Shown here: positions 8,611 to 17,704 of the stretch, one piece after another
Layout of the letters: each line of letters opens with the position of its first letter
Position numbering within the stretch: position 1 is the stretch's first letter
NCBI RefSeq assembly: GCF_004310345.1
Contig: NZ_SISK01000009.1
Location: forward strand, 62,001 to 126,000
Length of the DNA stretch: 64,000 bases
Source: Paracoccus subflavus
GTDB taxonomy: Bacteria; Pseudomonadota; Alphaproteobacteria; Rhodobacterales; Rhodobacteraceae
Direction of reading: 5' to 3'
Translations under genes and position numbers: made by a program
Notes under the pieces: generated by a model
The model's database searches: none
Told to the model about the DNA's origin: nothing
The model's input: the letters and a program-made list of their open reading frames with translations, nothing else

Positions 8611-9785
8611 CCTTAGGCTATCTCGTTCCCGAATTTCCTGGGCAGACCCATGCTTTCTTCTGGCGGGAAATCAGGGCTATCGAAGAAGCGGGGACGCCAG
8701 TCAGGCTTTACTCGACCCGTCGTCCGCCGGTTGGATCCTGTCCGCATGACTTCGCGGTCGAGGCTGTCCGGAGAACGACCTATCTTTTTCCGCCGCGCGT
8801 TGGGCCGGCCACAAACCATATCCTGCGCCACCCACTGCGGGCGGCCAAAGCCGTGGCCTATATTGCAGGCTTGAAGCAAACCTCGGCAAAGGGAAAGTCA
8901 AGGCTTCTCGCGCTTTTGCCCTCGGCCGCGATGCTAGTAGCCGACGCGCACAAATATGGCGTGACCCATCTGCATATCCATTCTTGTGCGGACGCTGCCC
9001 ATTTGGGGGCGTTAGCACATATCTTGGGCAATTTGCCTTACAGCCTGACGCTGCATGGCGACCTACCCGTCTATGGCACAGATCACGCCGCTAAGATGAA
9101 GCACACTCGCTTTGTCGCCGCTGTTACCCGGTCTTTGGCCCAGCAGATTTCCCAGATCAGCCCTCAAACCAAAGCGCCGGTAATTTGGATGGGCGTGGAT
9201 TGTGACCTCTTTGTTCCAGGCTTACAGAAAGTCAATCCTGTCTTTACGGTGGCCACAGTGGCACGGCTCAATCATGCAAAGGGACATCGCTTCTTTTTGC
9301 GCGCCTTGGCGCGGCTGCGCGATGACGGAACGGTTGTTCACTACAAGATCGCGGGTGACGGACCGGAGCAGAACAGGATCACAGCGGAAATTCGTGAACT
9401 TGGATTGCAAGATCAGGTCGAAATGTTAGGTCCACTGGACGAAACCGCAATCCTGGGCCTGCTTCAAGGGGTTGATGCACTTGCCCTGACGTCCATCGGA
9501 AAGGGAGAAGCGGCGCCAGTCACGGTAATGGAGGCGATGTCTTGCGGTCTGCCGGTGATCTGTTCCCGGATCGGCGGCACACCTGATATGATCCAACATA
9601 ACGTGGACGGCTTACTGGTAGAACAGGAAGACGTGAGTGCAATTGCCGGGATGACGGCACGGCTGGCACGAGATCCGGACCTGTGCCGCCGCATTGGGGA
9701 GGCCGCGCGCATTACCGCATTATCCCAGTTCGATCATCGCCTGAATGCCCGAAAACTGCTGAACCAAATCGCCGGTACGAACTGA
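8607..9785 (+). CDS. GT4 family glycosyltransferase with lower GC than its neighbours
   Basis: 392 residues, clearly homologous in layout to the preceding gene: LGYLVPEFPGQTHAFFWREI at the N-terminus, HLHIHSCADAAHLG, SLTLHGDLPVYG, then VARLNHAKGH and a GT4 donor-site segment with EAAPVTVMEAMSCGLPV (E-x7-E). Base composition is visibly different from its flanks: a 60-base sample at 9061-9120 is 57% GC, while neighbouring GT genes are far more GC-rich. Codon choice includes more A/T-ending codons. This suggests recent acquisition or replacement of one glycosyltransferase. It overlaps the previous stop by four bases; the next gene starts 34 bases later. Confidence 0.88.
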   Translation: MTLGYLVPEFPGQTHAFFWREIRAIEEAGTPVRLYSTRRPPVGSCPHDFAVEAVRRTTYLFPPRVGPATNHILRHPLRAAKAVAYIAGLKQTSAKGKSRLLALLPSAAMLVADAHKYGVTHLHIHSCADAAHLGALAHILGNLPYSLTLHGDLPVYGTDHAAKMKHTRFVAAVTRSLAQQISQISPQTKAPVIWMGVDCDLFVPGLQKVNPVFTVATVARLNHAKGHRFFLRALARLRDDGTVVHYKIAGDGPEQNRITAEIRELGLQDQVEMLGPLDETAILGLLQGVDALALTSIGKGEAAPVTVMEAMSCGLPVICSRIGGTPDMIQHNVDGLLVEQEDVSAIAGMTARLARDPDLCRRIGEAARITALSQFDHRLNARKLLNQIAGTN

Positions 9786-9819
9786 GCCTTACAGTCTTTC
9801 CTGAAGTGGAAATGTTCCC

Positions 9820-11118
9820 ATGATGCCAAGCTACCCCCGCGTCCTGGTCATCGCCGAGGCAGCCAATCCCGAATGGGTCTCGGTCCCGCTGGTCGGCTGG
9901 TCGCTGGCATCGGCGCTGCGGCAGGTGGCCGATGTCCACATCGCAACCCAGAGCCGCAACCGCGAGGCCATCCTGCGCGCGGGCCTTGTCGAAGGGCGCG
10001 ATTTCACCGCCATCGACAGCGAGGCCATCGCCCGCCCCATGCACCGGCTGGCCCAGATCCTGCGAATGGGCAAGGGCAAGGGCTGGACCATGACCACGGC
10101 CATCAATGCCCTGTCCTATCCCTATTTCGAACGGCTGGTCTGGCAGCGGTTCGGGGACCGCATCCGGGCAGGGGAATACGATCTTGTCCACCGGATCACG
10201 CCTCTGTCGCCCACCGTGGCCTCGCCCATCGCGGCCAGGGTGGCGGCGGCGGGCGTGCCGTTTGTCCTGGGGCCGCTGAACGGTGGCGTGCCATGGCCCC
10301 GGGGATTTGACGCGGAACGGCGGCGCGAACGCGAATGGCTGTCCTATGTGCGCGGCGCCTACAAGCTGAACCCACTGCGCAACCGCAGCCTGGCCGCCGC
10401 CTCGGTGATTCTGGCCGGATCGCGCCACACCCAAAGCGAGATTCCCCGGCGCTATCGTCAAAAGACGCTGTGGCTGCCTGAAAACGCCATCGATCCGGCC
10501 CGCTTCAATCTGGTCGCCCCGCAGGATCTGGCACAGCCGCTGAGGGCCTGTTTCGTGGGGCGGCTGGTGCCCTACAAGGGGCCGGACATGCTGCTGGAGG
10601 CGGTGGCGCCACTGGCCCGCGACGGACGGCTGGTTCTGGACATGATCGGGGACGGCCCGATGATGGGCGACCTGCGCGCGCAGGCGCAGCGGCTGGGCAT
10701 CGGCGAGGCCGTGACCTTTCACGGCAATCTGGCGCACGAGGCCGTGCAGGCCGTGATGGTCCGCGCCAATCTGCTGACCTTTCCGTCGATTCGCGAATTC
10801 GGCGGGGGCGTTGTTCTAGAGGCGATGGCGCTGGGCGTCGTGCCGATGGTGGTCGATTACGCGGGGCCGGGCGAACTGGTCAGCGCCGAAACCGGGTTTG
10901 CGATTCCCATCGGACCGCGCGACCGGATCGTGGCCGGATTTCGCGCCGCGCTGGAGGGCGTTCTGGCCGATCCCTCGGTCTTGCCGGGGCTGGCGCAGGC
11001 CGCGCGGGACCGGGTTGCGCGGGATTTCACCTGGGACGCCAAGGCCCGCCAGATCGCCGGGGTCTATGACTGGGTCTTGTCCGGCAAGACCGGGCCGCTG
11101 CCGGCCTTGCCGGACTGA
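9820..11118 (+). CDS. GT4 family glycosyltransferase
   Basis: 432 residues, GT-B fold. N-terminal domain with VLVIAEAANPEWVSVPLVGWSLA and DLVHRITPLSPT; LGPLNGGVPWP is typical of a GT4 subgroup that often sits in capsule loci. The C-terminal domain has CFVGRLVPYKGPDMLLEAV and the donor loop FPSIREFGGGVVLEAMALG with E-x7-E. Retaining transferase in EPS repeat assembly; donor unknown. It ends four bases before the convergent exosortase gene, closing the rightward GT4 run. Confidence 0.87.
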   Translation: MMPSYPRVLVIAEAANPEWVSVPLVGWSLASALRQVADVHIATQSRNREAILRAGLVEGRDFTAIDSEAIARPMHRLAQILRMGKGKGWTMTTAINALSYPYFERLVWQRFGDRIRAGEYDLVHRITPLSPTVASPIAARVAAAGVPFVLGPLNGGVPWPRGFDAERRREREWLSYVRGAYKLNPLRNRSLAAASVILAGSRHTQSEIPRRYRQKTLWLPENAIDPARFNLVAPQDLAQPLRACFVGRLVPYKGPDMLLEAVAPLARDGRLVLDMIGDGPMMGDLRAQAQRLGIGEAVTFHGNLAHEAVQAVMVRANLLTFPSIREFGGGVVLEAMALGVVPMVVDYAGPGELVSAETGFAIPIGPRDRIVAGFRAALEGVLADPSVLPGLAQAARDRVARDFTWDAKARQIAGVYDWVLSGKTGPLPALPD

Positions 11119-11122
11119 GGGG

Positions 11123-12724
11123 TCATTCCACCGGCATGAAGCGCGGCAGGGGTGCGATCACTTCGCGGGTCATGTCCAGAAGCCGCGCTTCGGCCGATTC
11201 CTCGGACTCATCGGCCCCCATGGGGGTGGTCAGCCGCACGATGCCGCCATCGGTCTGGCCCGAGCGGATGCCGTCGGCCAGCAGGAAGAACTTGGCCGCG
11301 ACGTCCCAGGCCACCCGGCGTTCGCCCTGCTGGAACCAGTAATAGACCATCATCCGCGATTCGCCCTTCTGGATGATGGCGCGGTTCAGCATGAACTTGC
11401 TGTCCAGCCCCAGACGCGGCGCGATGTCCACACGCTCCAGCTTGGCGATTTCCCAGCCCGAGGACGGCAGGCAGATTTCCGGCGAATGCACGCCGCCCTT
11501 GGACTGGTCGTTATAGAAGGCCATGAACAGCCCGACCGGCGGCGTGCCCGCATCGCGGAGCATGGTCGCCTGCCGATAGTCGTCCGCCGCAAGTGCCTTG
11601 GCGATTTCGGGGGTCAGCCGCTCCTCGGGGCCGCGCTGCTGCCAGTCGCCCAGTTGCGTCGGGAACAGGCCGAAGGAACTGCGGGCAACGATCTGGCCAC
11701 GGTCCTGCGGCGCCATCTGCCAGAGGCCAAGCGCAGCCAGTCCCAGGATAGCGGCCATGGCCAGCGCGGCCGATGGCCGGATCAGGCGGATGCGTCCGGC
11801 CTGTGCTGCCAGGCCCGAGGTATCGAGATCCAGCGCATCGGCCAGCGACGGGTTGCCGGGGTGGAACATCAGCATCAGCCGCGCCAGTCCGAACAGCAGC
11901 ACGATGCAGATGATGAAGATCACCCAGCCTTCAAAGAAATGGGTGAACCCCTCCAGCCACTCGATTCCATAATAATTGGCGATGATTCCCGCCACTGCGA
12001 TCCTGACCGAATTCATGAACACCGTGATCGGCACCGCGGCCAGCAGCAGCACCGCCTTGTGCCAGCGCGGACCCTGATACAGCACGGCGAAGATGTAGGA
12101 AAACGACATGATCGGGAACAGGTAGCGCAGGCCCGAACAAGCCTCGGCCACGTGCAGGCGCATCACGCCCAGGTCGATGATGTTGCCTTCCAGGAATACC
12201 GGCACCGAAACCAGCTTGAGAAGGCTGACCCCGATTTCCGAGGACACCATCTGCAAAAAGATCGAGATCTTGTAATACAGCGTCGCAGGCAGCGGCAGCA
12301 TATAGACCAGATGCAGGACCGACGGCCAGAACAGCCAGCCGCGCGACCATCCCATCGTGACCAGGACGATGCCGGCCACCCAGATGATCGTGGCATAGGC
12401 CACGATGTCGTCGACCTGAGCGAGTTTGCCCAGTGCGCCGAAGACAAAGGCCAGAACGATCACCGCAACGCCGGGCCAGCGGTTCGGAACCTCGCCAGGG
12501 CGGGGGGGATGCTGTTTCAGTTCCCGCAGGAACATCAGGGCCGACAGCACCGGGATCAAAGGGCCATGGCTGTATTCCGGGGTCTGCCAGGCCAGCAGAA
12601 GCGCGTCGAGCCCGTCGATGAAGAACCAGCCCGCGGCCACCGTTGCAAGGGCAAGCAGAAGCAGGCCCCCCGCATTGAACGATTCCCGATCCCTGACCGA
12701 GAGGATGTTTGCGCTGGACGCCAT
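11123..12724 (-). CDS. xrtD: Exosortase XrtD (EpsH domain fused to EpsI), VPLPA-CTERM-specific type
   Basis: 533 residues. The N-terminal half is a multi-pass membrane exosortase with the cysteine-protease-like triad: C196 in EACSGLR, R241 in NSVRI and H262 in THFFEGW. The C-terminal half (about 350-533) is an EpsI domain with HSPEICLPSSGW at 413-424. Exosortases recognise a C-terminal PEP/VPLPA motif plus a transmembrane helix and basic tail, and cleave and attach or release the substrate at the cell surface; the system is tied to EPS production. The fused EpsH-EpsI form fits XrtD, and the matching VPLPA substrate lies just upstream (12923-13513). The ATG at 12724 has an AAAAGG upstream; the frame extends to a TTG at 12754 without a better site. 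Confidence 0.92.
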   Translation of the reverse strand: MASSANILSVRDRESFNAGGLLLLALATVAAGWFFIDGLDALLLAWQTPEYSHGPLIPVLSALMFLRELKQHPPRPGEVPNRWPGVAVIVLAFVFGALGKLAQVDDIVAYATIIWVAGIVLVTMGWSRGWLFWPSVLHLVYMLPLPATLYYKISIFLQMVSSEIGVSLLKLVSVPVFLEGNIIDLGVMRLHVAEACSGLRYLFPIMSFSYIFAVLYQGPRWHKAVLLLAAVPITVFMNSVRIAVAGIIANYYGIEWLEGFTHFFEGWVIFIICIVLLFGLARLMLMFHPGNPSLADALDLDTSGLAAQAGRIRLIRPSAALAMAAILGLAALGLWQMAPQDRGQIVARSSFGLFPTQLGDWQQRGPEERLTPEIAKALAADDYRQATMLRDAGTPPVGLFMAFYNDQSKGGVHSPEICLPSSGWEIAKLERVDIAPRLGLDSKFMLNRAIIQKGESRMMVYYWFQQGERRVAWDVAAKFFLLADGIRSGQTDGGIVRLTTPMGADESEESAEARLLDMTREVIAPLPRFMPVE

Positions 12725-12877
12725 GACCCGAATACCTTTTCCACACACCGACAAAACCGACTGTATCCCTATAGCGCGAATCGCGCCTGACCGGATAGCG
12801 AATTCACCCTGTCCTTGCAGCCAAGTCGTTCAAATCCCTGTTGTTGCTTCACGCGCGTTTTGCCCAGAAACAGCAAA

Positions 12878-12901
12878 GGGCCCGCCGATGACGGCGGGCC
12901 C
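12878..12901 (-). terminator. Rho-independent-type terminator after the VPLPA-CTERM gene
   Basis: Perfect 9-bp stem GGGCCCGCC/GGCGGGCCC with a 6-base loop. On the minus strand it follows the stop of the 12923-13513 gene by about 20 bases and is followed by TTTGCTGTTT. It separates the substrate gene from xrtD, allowing higher substrate expression with some readthrough into the exosortase. Confidence 0.8.
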
Positions 12902-12922
12902 AGGAAATCGTCTCAAGCCGGA

Positions 12923-13513
12923 TCAGGCGGCAGTCTTGCGACGGCGCACCATGGCAAGGCCACCCAGACCCGCCAGCAGCATGACGCCGGCTGCCGGCAG
13001 CGGCACCGGGGCAACGGCAACGCTGTCAACATCATAGCCGTCGAAGCTGGTGGTGTTCGGGAACACCGACTTGCTCACGTCAACAAGACGGATATACGAG
13101 AAAGGCGCGTTTGCGCGCTGGCGGGTGCTGCCATCCGGATTGTTCACGGCAACGCCCAGATCCTCGACGACGTTCTGCATGTCGTCCAGGGTAAAGATTT
13201 GCACCGCTTCGTCGTGGCCGATCATGCGGTTGAAGGTGATTTCCATGGTCGACACGGTACCGGCCGGGAACATGCTCTGGGCAAAGCCCAAAACGATCGA
13301 ACCGCCGAAGCCCAGAGCATAGAACGCGCCATCCGTCGCGCCCAGGGCGTTGTCCTGGTTCAGACGGTCGTTCGAGGTGCATTGCGAGGCCGAGCCCGTG
13401 CAGGTGCCATAGTCTGCCGAAATCACTTGGTCGGCATACATGACCGCCGCATTGCCGGCAGAAGCGGTCATTGCCAGAACTGCACCAGCGAGAATAGTCT
13501 TCATTCCGTTCAT
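12923..13513 (-). CDS. VPLPA-CTERM sorting-domain protein
   Basis: About 196 residues. Signal peptide (MKTILAGAVLAMTASAGNA), a compact exported domain of about 140 residues with two Cys (TCTGSASQC) and many Gly/Asp turns, then the C-terminal sorting signal: VPLPAAG, a hydrophobic helix (VMLLAGLGGLAMV) and the basic tail RRRK. This is the exact tripartite signal recognised by XrtD-type exosortases, and the exosortase gene follows immediately. AGGTG sits just before several in-frame ATGs (13516, 13513, 13504); 13513 is chosen on spacing, while 13504 would give a more usual MK start. The exported domain resembles short PEP-CTERM surface proteins of unknown function. It is transcribed divergently from the GT2 at 13810. 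Confidence 0.88.
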   Translation of the reverse strand: MNGMKTILAGAVLAMTASAGNAAVMYADQVISADYGTCTGSASQCTSNDRLNQDNALGATDGAFYALGFGGSIVLGFAQSMFPAGTVSTMEITFNRMIGHDEAVQIFTLDDMQNVVEDLGVAVNNPDGSTRQRANAPFSYIRLVDVSKSVFPNTTSFDGYDVDSVAVAPVPLPAAGVMLLAGLGGLAMVRRRKTAA

Positions 13514-13633
13514 CATTCACCTATCTACTAGTTAACGGCTAGGCCGCGTGGGTATCGATAAATTTTTAACACTTTTGTTCTATGTCCCACAAGCCGATTT
13601 GCAGGGGGTTTCGGCTAAATATTTCGCAACTTT

Positions 13634-13655
13634 AGACGAATTTCAGACAAATTCA
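13634..13655. repeat. Tandem 11-bp direct repeat in divergent EPS promoter region
   Basis: AGACGAATTTC (13634-13644) is followed directly by AGACAAATTCA (13645-13655). The period is one DNA helical turn. It lies in the AT-rich region (about 13517-13725) between the divergent VPLPA gene and the GT2 at 13810, so it could be a regulator-binding site. No protein can be assigned. Confidence 0.4.
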
Positions 13656-13809
13656 TGACGGTCTTGAAACCACCGGAAGATAATATCTTTTTTCCTGCAA
13701 CCTTAGCGATAGTATTGTCCGTGCCTTGATTCGGTCTGCGAAGCGTTCGCCCTTGCCAAGCGGTCCCCTTGCTGTCCAGAAGGGCGGGAAACCATTCAGA
13801 CAGACAGCC

Positions 13810-14733
13810 ATGATCCCTGCCAGCCCTTCCCGAGACTATCTTCTGGTGTCGCCGTGCCGGAACGAAGCCGACTACATGCGCCGAACCCTGGACAGCGTCG
13901 TGGCCCAGAGCGTTCCGCCAGCGAAATGGATCATCGTAGACGACGGGTCGACGGACGACACCCCCGCGATCCTGGCCGAATATGCGGCGCGCCATCCCTT
14001 CATCCAGGTCGTGACCAAGCCGGACCGGGGCCACCGGGCGGTCGGCCCCGGCGTGATCGAGGCCTTTTATTTCGGCCTGGGTCAGGTGGACGCCGATGCC
14101 TATCCCTATCTGTGCAAGCTGGATCTGGATCTGGATCTGCCGCCCCGGTACTTTGAAATCCTGATCGGGCGGATGGAGGAAAATCCCCGCATCGGCACCT
14201 GTTCCGGCAAGCCCTGGTTCCGCACTGCCGCAGGTCGATGGATCTCGGAAAAATGCGGCGACGAGATGTCGGTCGGCATGACCAAGTTCTATCGCCGCGA
14301 CTGCTTCAAGGCGATCGGCGGATTCGTGCGCGAGGTCATGTGGGACGCCATCGACTGTCACAAGGCCCGGCAACTGGGCTGGATCGCGGTCAGTTGGAAC
14401 GACGAGGATCTGCGCTTTGAACATCTGCGGCCGATGGGATCGTCGCAGAAAAGCGTCTTTACCGGACGCCGGCGGCACGGATTCGGCCAATACTACATGG
14501 GATCCGACCCCCTGTTCTTCATTGCCACGGGGCTGTATCGCATGGCCCATCCCCCCTATGTGCTGGGCGGGCTTGCCACCATTCAGGGCTATCTTGCCGC
14601 CTGGCTGCGCGGCGAACGCCAGCACGAGGATGCCGAACTGCGCGCCTTCATCCGGGCCTATCAGCGCCGCGCCCTGAAAGTGGGCAAGGCCCAGGCCGTC
14701 GCCGAGATCGAGGCACGGCAGGCACGGACGTGA
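13810..14733 (+). CDS. GT2 family glycosyltransferase
   Basis: 307 residues. Starts near RDYLLVSPCRNEADYMRRTLDSV, the first strand of a GT-A fold, followed by WIIVDDGSTDDT, LCKLDLDLDLP (metal-binding DxD region) and WDAIDCHKARQLGW. The enzyme type often elongates polyprenyl-linked EPS repeats. The frame is open from 13726, but the ATG at 13810 is directly before the conserved fold; the ribosome-binding site is weak. First of a rightward group (GT2, pyruvyl transferase, GT4) running to 17181. Confidence 0.86.
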   Translation: MIPASPSRDYLLVSPCRNEADYMRRTLDSVVAQSVPPAKWIIVDDGSTDDTPAILAEYAARHPFIQVVTKPDRGHRAVGPGVIEAFYFGLGQVDADAYPYLCKLDLDLDLPPRYFEILIGRMEENPRIGTCSGKPWFRTAAGRWISEKCGDEMSVGMTKFYRRDCFKAIGGFVREVMWDAIDCHKARQLGWIAVSWNDEDLRFEHLRPMGSSQKSVFTGRRRHGFGQYYMGSDPLFFIATGLYRMAHPPYVLGGLATIQGYLAAWLRGERQHEDAELRAFIRAYQRRALKVGKAQAVAEIEARQART

Positions 14734-14776
14734 TCTGGGTCCGGACAAGGGATCTGCCGTCTCTCAAGGAGGTCTC

Positions 14777-15958
14777 TTGCTAAGCCATACCGGAAACATC
14801 GCCCCACCCTCGGATGAGACAGGCGTGCAGGGCAGTCGCGGGAACGCGTCCACCTGGACGGTGGGCCTTCTGCCGCCGACCGCGTCGGGAAGCCTGGGGG
14901 ATCAGGCCATGGTCGAGGCCGCCACCGAGGTGCTGGCGGCCAGGGGTCGGCGGGTGGTGATCGGGCTGAACAACTTTCAAACCCGTTCTGCGGTGTCGGG
15001 CCCGCCGGGATCCCATAAGCTGCAGGTACTGGCCGGCTTGGCGGGAATGGCCGGGCGAGCGCGCCATGCCGGCTTGATCGGCGCCGACATCCTAGACGGG
15101 GTTTACAACACCTCGATCATCTTCAAGCGGTTCAGGATCCTGCGGATGCTACATCGCTGCGGCGTTCAGACGCGGGTCTTTGGCAGCAGTTGGTCCGAAA
15201 CCCCGTCCGAGCGGGTCATTGCCTTTCTGCGTGCGGCGCACTGGCTGCACCTGCACGCACGCGACGCGATCTCGCAGTCCCGGATGGAGGCGGTCCTGGA
15301 ACGCCCGGTCCGCCTTGTCGCCGATCTGGCATTCCTGCTGCGTCCCGAGATTTGCGCGCCCGAGGCACAGGCGGCAAGTCGCTGGATCGCAGCGCGGCGG
15401 GCCGAGGGGGCGACCCTTCTGGGGCTGAATCTGGCTGGACTCGCCCTGTGCAATGCCACCGACGATGGCATCCGCGCCTTTGCCACTGTGGTCGGAGACT
15501 GGCTGGACGCCGATCCCCGGCGTGCGGTCGTGGTTATGCCTCATGACGCCCGCCCTGGCATGGTGGGGGACATGCTGGTTCTGGAGCGGTTGCACTACGC
15601 CCTGCAAGGGCGTTTCGCGCAGCGGATGTACAGGGTGCCTGCTACGCTGGATGCTTGGGAGATGAAGGCGCTTGCGGGCATGGTGGACCTGGTCGTAACG
15701 GGACGGATGCATCTGGCCATCGCGGCCATGGGAATGGGAACGCCGGCCCTATGCATGGTCTATCAAGGCAAGTTCGAGGGATTGATGGATCATTTCGGGA
15801 TCACGGGCCTGACCATGACGCTTGAGGACGTCTTGACGGGGAAAGCCGGCCCGCAACTAGACAACGTCACTAGGCGCACGACGGAACTGGCAGCCCGTCT
15901 GAAAGCACGCCTGCCGGTTGTTTTGGACCTGAGCCGAAAGAATTTCGAGGGAATGTGA
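14777..15958 (+). CDS. Polysaccharide pyruvyl transferase family protein (TTG start)
   Basis: 393 residues. Matches the polysaccharide pyruvyl transferase family: TASGSLGDQAMVEAA near the N-terminus, a central DLAFLL strand, and the C-terminal VTGRMHLAIAAMGMGTPAL...Y..KFEG block. These enzymes add a pyruvate ketal from phosphoenolpyruvate to a sugar of the repeat unit, giving the polymer negative charge. The start is a TTG at 14777 directly downstream of a strong AAGGAGGT (14767-14773); the first in-frame ATG comes only about 44 codons later, inside the conserved fold. The stop overlaps the next gene (TGATG). Confidence 0.88.
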   Translation: MLSHTGNIAPPSDETGVQGSRGNASTWTVGLLPPTASGSLGDQAMVEAATEVLAARGRRVVIGLNNFQTRSAVSGPPGSHKLQVLAGLAGMAGRARHAGLIGADILDGVYNTSIIFKRFRILRMLHRCGVQTRVFGSSWSETPSERVIAFLRAAHWLHLHARDAISQSRMEAVLERPVRLVADLAFLLRPEICAPEAQAASRWIAARRAEGATLLGLNLAGLALCNATDDGIRAFATVVGDWLDADPRRAVVVMPHDARPGMVGDMLVLERLHYALQGRFAQRMYRVPATLDAWEMKALAGMVDLVVTGRMHLAIAAMGMGTPALCMVYQGKFEGLMDHFGITGLTMTLEDVLTGKAGPQLDNVTRRTTELAARLKARLPVVLDLSRKNFEGM

Positions 15959-17181
15959 TGGACGATGCCGCCGAAACGCCAACGTTTGTTTTGGTCATTC
16001 CCGACTTTCCGACAGCCGACACTGGTGGCGGACAACGCAGTCTGCTGTTTCTGGATGCGGCTGCGGCGCTTGGCCCAGTGCATGTGGTGATCCTGTCCGA
16101 CGATATGCCGGACAATGCGTCCCGATGCCTGCCACAGGCGGCGTCGATTGCGGGCTGGGGTACCTGGGACAAGGGGAACGCCAATCCGACCGGCATCAGA
16201 CGGTTCGTTCCCCGTGGCGTTCTGCGTCTGATTGCCCCTGCCCAGTTCGCGCAACCCGATCCAGAATTTCGTGCCCGGCTGGACGATCTCGTCACGCGCA
16301 CAGGGGCGAAGGCGGTGCTGTTTCGGTATTTCAACGCCCTGACGGTTACGGGGTTTTCCAAACGCGACGGCGTGGCGGCTATGGTGGATATCGACGACCG
16401 AGACGACCAGAAATACGCGGCCCGTCTCGTCCGCCTGTTCGGCAAACGCTTGGCTGCGTCGGGACTGCCGAGGATGTCCGTGCGCCGGCTGACCCGCATG
16501 ATGCAGGAACGGCTTTCAGCAGCATCCCTGGTCTGGTTCGCCGCGCCGGAGGACGTCTGGCCCCTGCCGGGCGTCCGCACGGTCGTTCTGCCTAACGTAG
16601 CGTCGATCATGCCCGACAAGGGGGCTTTGCCGCCGCCGTCGCAGGGCGATTCGATCCTGTTTGTCGGAATCTATAACCATGTCCCTAACCGGGACGGCAT
16701 CCGCTGGTTCCTGGACCACTGCTGGGCCGATCTGGCTCGCCGCTGTCCCGATGTCCGGCTGCGCATCGTCGGGCGCGGCACGCTCTGGCCCCAGATGGCG
16801 GCGCGGTATTCCCATCTGGAACGGGTCGATTTCGTGGGCCCGGTGGATGATCTGGCGGCCGAATACGGTCGGGCGAGGCTGTGCATCTGCCCGGTCCGCG
16901 AAGGGGGCGGATCAAAGATCAAGGTGATCGAGGCCGCGGCCATGGGCCGACCCATCGTCGGCGTCAGCCATGCCTTTCGCGGCTTTGACCAGGGCATCCT
17001 GGACCATGCTGTCGAGGCCGCGACGCCGCAGGATTTCGTGGCCGCCTGCGCGGATATCCTGACGGATGGGGCCAGGGCCGACCGGGCCGGAGCGGCGTTG
17101 GCGGAATGGCAGAGGCAGCATTATTCCCGGAACGCGATCCTGACGCGCATCCGGTCGGACATCATCTCTGTCCGGGAATGA
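15958..17181 (+). CDS. GT4-like glycosyltransferase
   Basis: 407 residues. N-terminal nucleotide-fold strand FVLVIPDFPTADTGGGQRS, a VDIDDRDDQKY segment in the middle, then the GT-B donor domain: ILFVGIYNHVPNRDGIRWFL, LRIVGRG, VDFVGPVDDLAAEYGRARL and the donor-site segment EGGGSKIKVIEAAAMG. The wording matches GT1/GT4 enzymes that use VPN-x-D-x-I motifs, common in capsule loci. It starts in a TGATG overlap with the pyruvyl transferase, indicating coupling. A GTG three bases earlier is possible. Confidence 0.85.
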   Translation: MDDAAETPTFVLVIPDFPTADTGGGQRSLLFLDAAAALGPVHVVILSDDMPDNASRCLPQAASIAGWGTWDKGNANPTGIRRFVPRGVLRLIAPAQFAQPDPEFRARLDDLVTRTGAKAVLFRYFNALTVTGFSKRDGVAAMVDIDDRDDQKYAARLVRLFGKRLAASGLPRMSVRRLTRMMQERLSAASLVWFAAPEDVWPLPGVRTVVLPNVASIMPDKGALPPPSQGDSILFVGIYNHVPNRDGIRWFLDHCWADLARRCPDVRLRIVGRGTLWPQMAARYSHLERVDFVGPVDDLAAEYGRARLCICPVREGGGSKIKVIEAAAMGRPIVGVSHAFRGFDQGILDHAVEAATPQDFVAACADILTDGARADRAGAALAEWQRQHYSRNAILTRIRSDIISVRE

Positions 17182-17704
17182 CCGCGGTGGATTGCCGATC
17201 TTGGACTTTGCCTGAAACCCCGGCCCCACCCCCATAACCGGGGCCTTCCTGGAGTGGCAGCAGCTCAATAGACGATTGCGGGCGGAATGGCCCCTCGATC
17301 TCTGTGGTCCGGGCCTGTTCTGCCGGAAGGATGCCGGGCGAACCGATCCCCCCCGATTCCCGAGACGGCATTTCCATCAATCATGGCCCATGGGGCCAAG
17401 GCTATGATGCAAGACCCTCGGGCAGGGGCGCGCGAAACCGTGTCAAGGGTTTTCGATCGGGCCAGCCGGTCAGGCATGGCGTTGCCGCGGTTGTTCCCAG
17501 CCCAGTGTTCTAAGTTATTGGTAATCAAACCGCCGTATTCCGGTTCTGCGGCCCCGGTGCAAGAAACGTTGCCTGGCAGCGTGTTGCGGCGCGCGCTTGG
17601 TTAAACCCTTGTCAACACAAATCTATAGATGGTTGTCGGCGCCGAATTTCAACCGCGCCGTGCCGACCCGTTTCCTGGGCGGTCGGTCTCAAGAGGGGCC
17701 TTCC
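17182..17704. other. Intergenic region before the spike-like cassette, with a hairpin
   Basis: 523 bases without a convincing gene. A hairpin at 17222-17245 (GGCCCC, 12-base loop, GGGGCC, then TTCCT) is a weak terminator candidate for the preceding glycosyltransferase operon. The right half contains AT-rich patches (around 17510-17530 and 17600-17632) that could hold the cassette promoter, but no -35/-10 pair has correct spacing. Confidence 0.45.

Noticed and set aside
10898..12790. Long plus-strand frame opposite the exosortase gene
   Set aside because: The minus strand encodes an unmistakable XrtD with its catalytic triad; the plus translation is Arg/His/Gln-rich noise.
12820..12845. tRNA-like T-loop sequence (GTTCAAATCC)
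   Set aside because: No anticodon arm or acceptor stem can be built around it.
17600..17632. TTGTCA and TATAGA upstream of the spike-base gene as a promoter
   Set aside because: The hexamers are only nine bases apart, too close for sigma-70; no other good pair was found.
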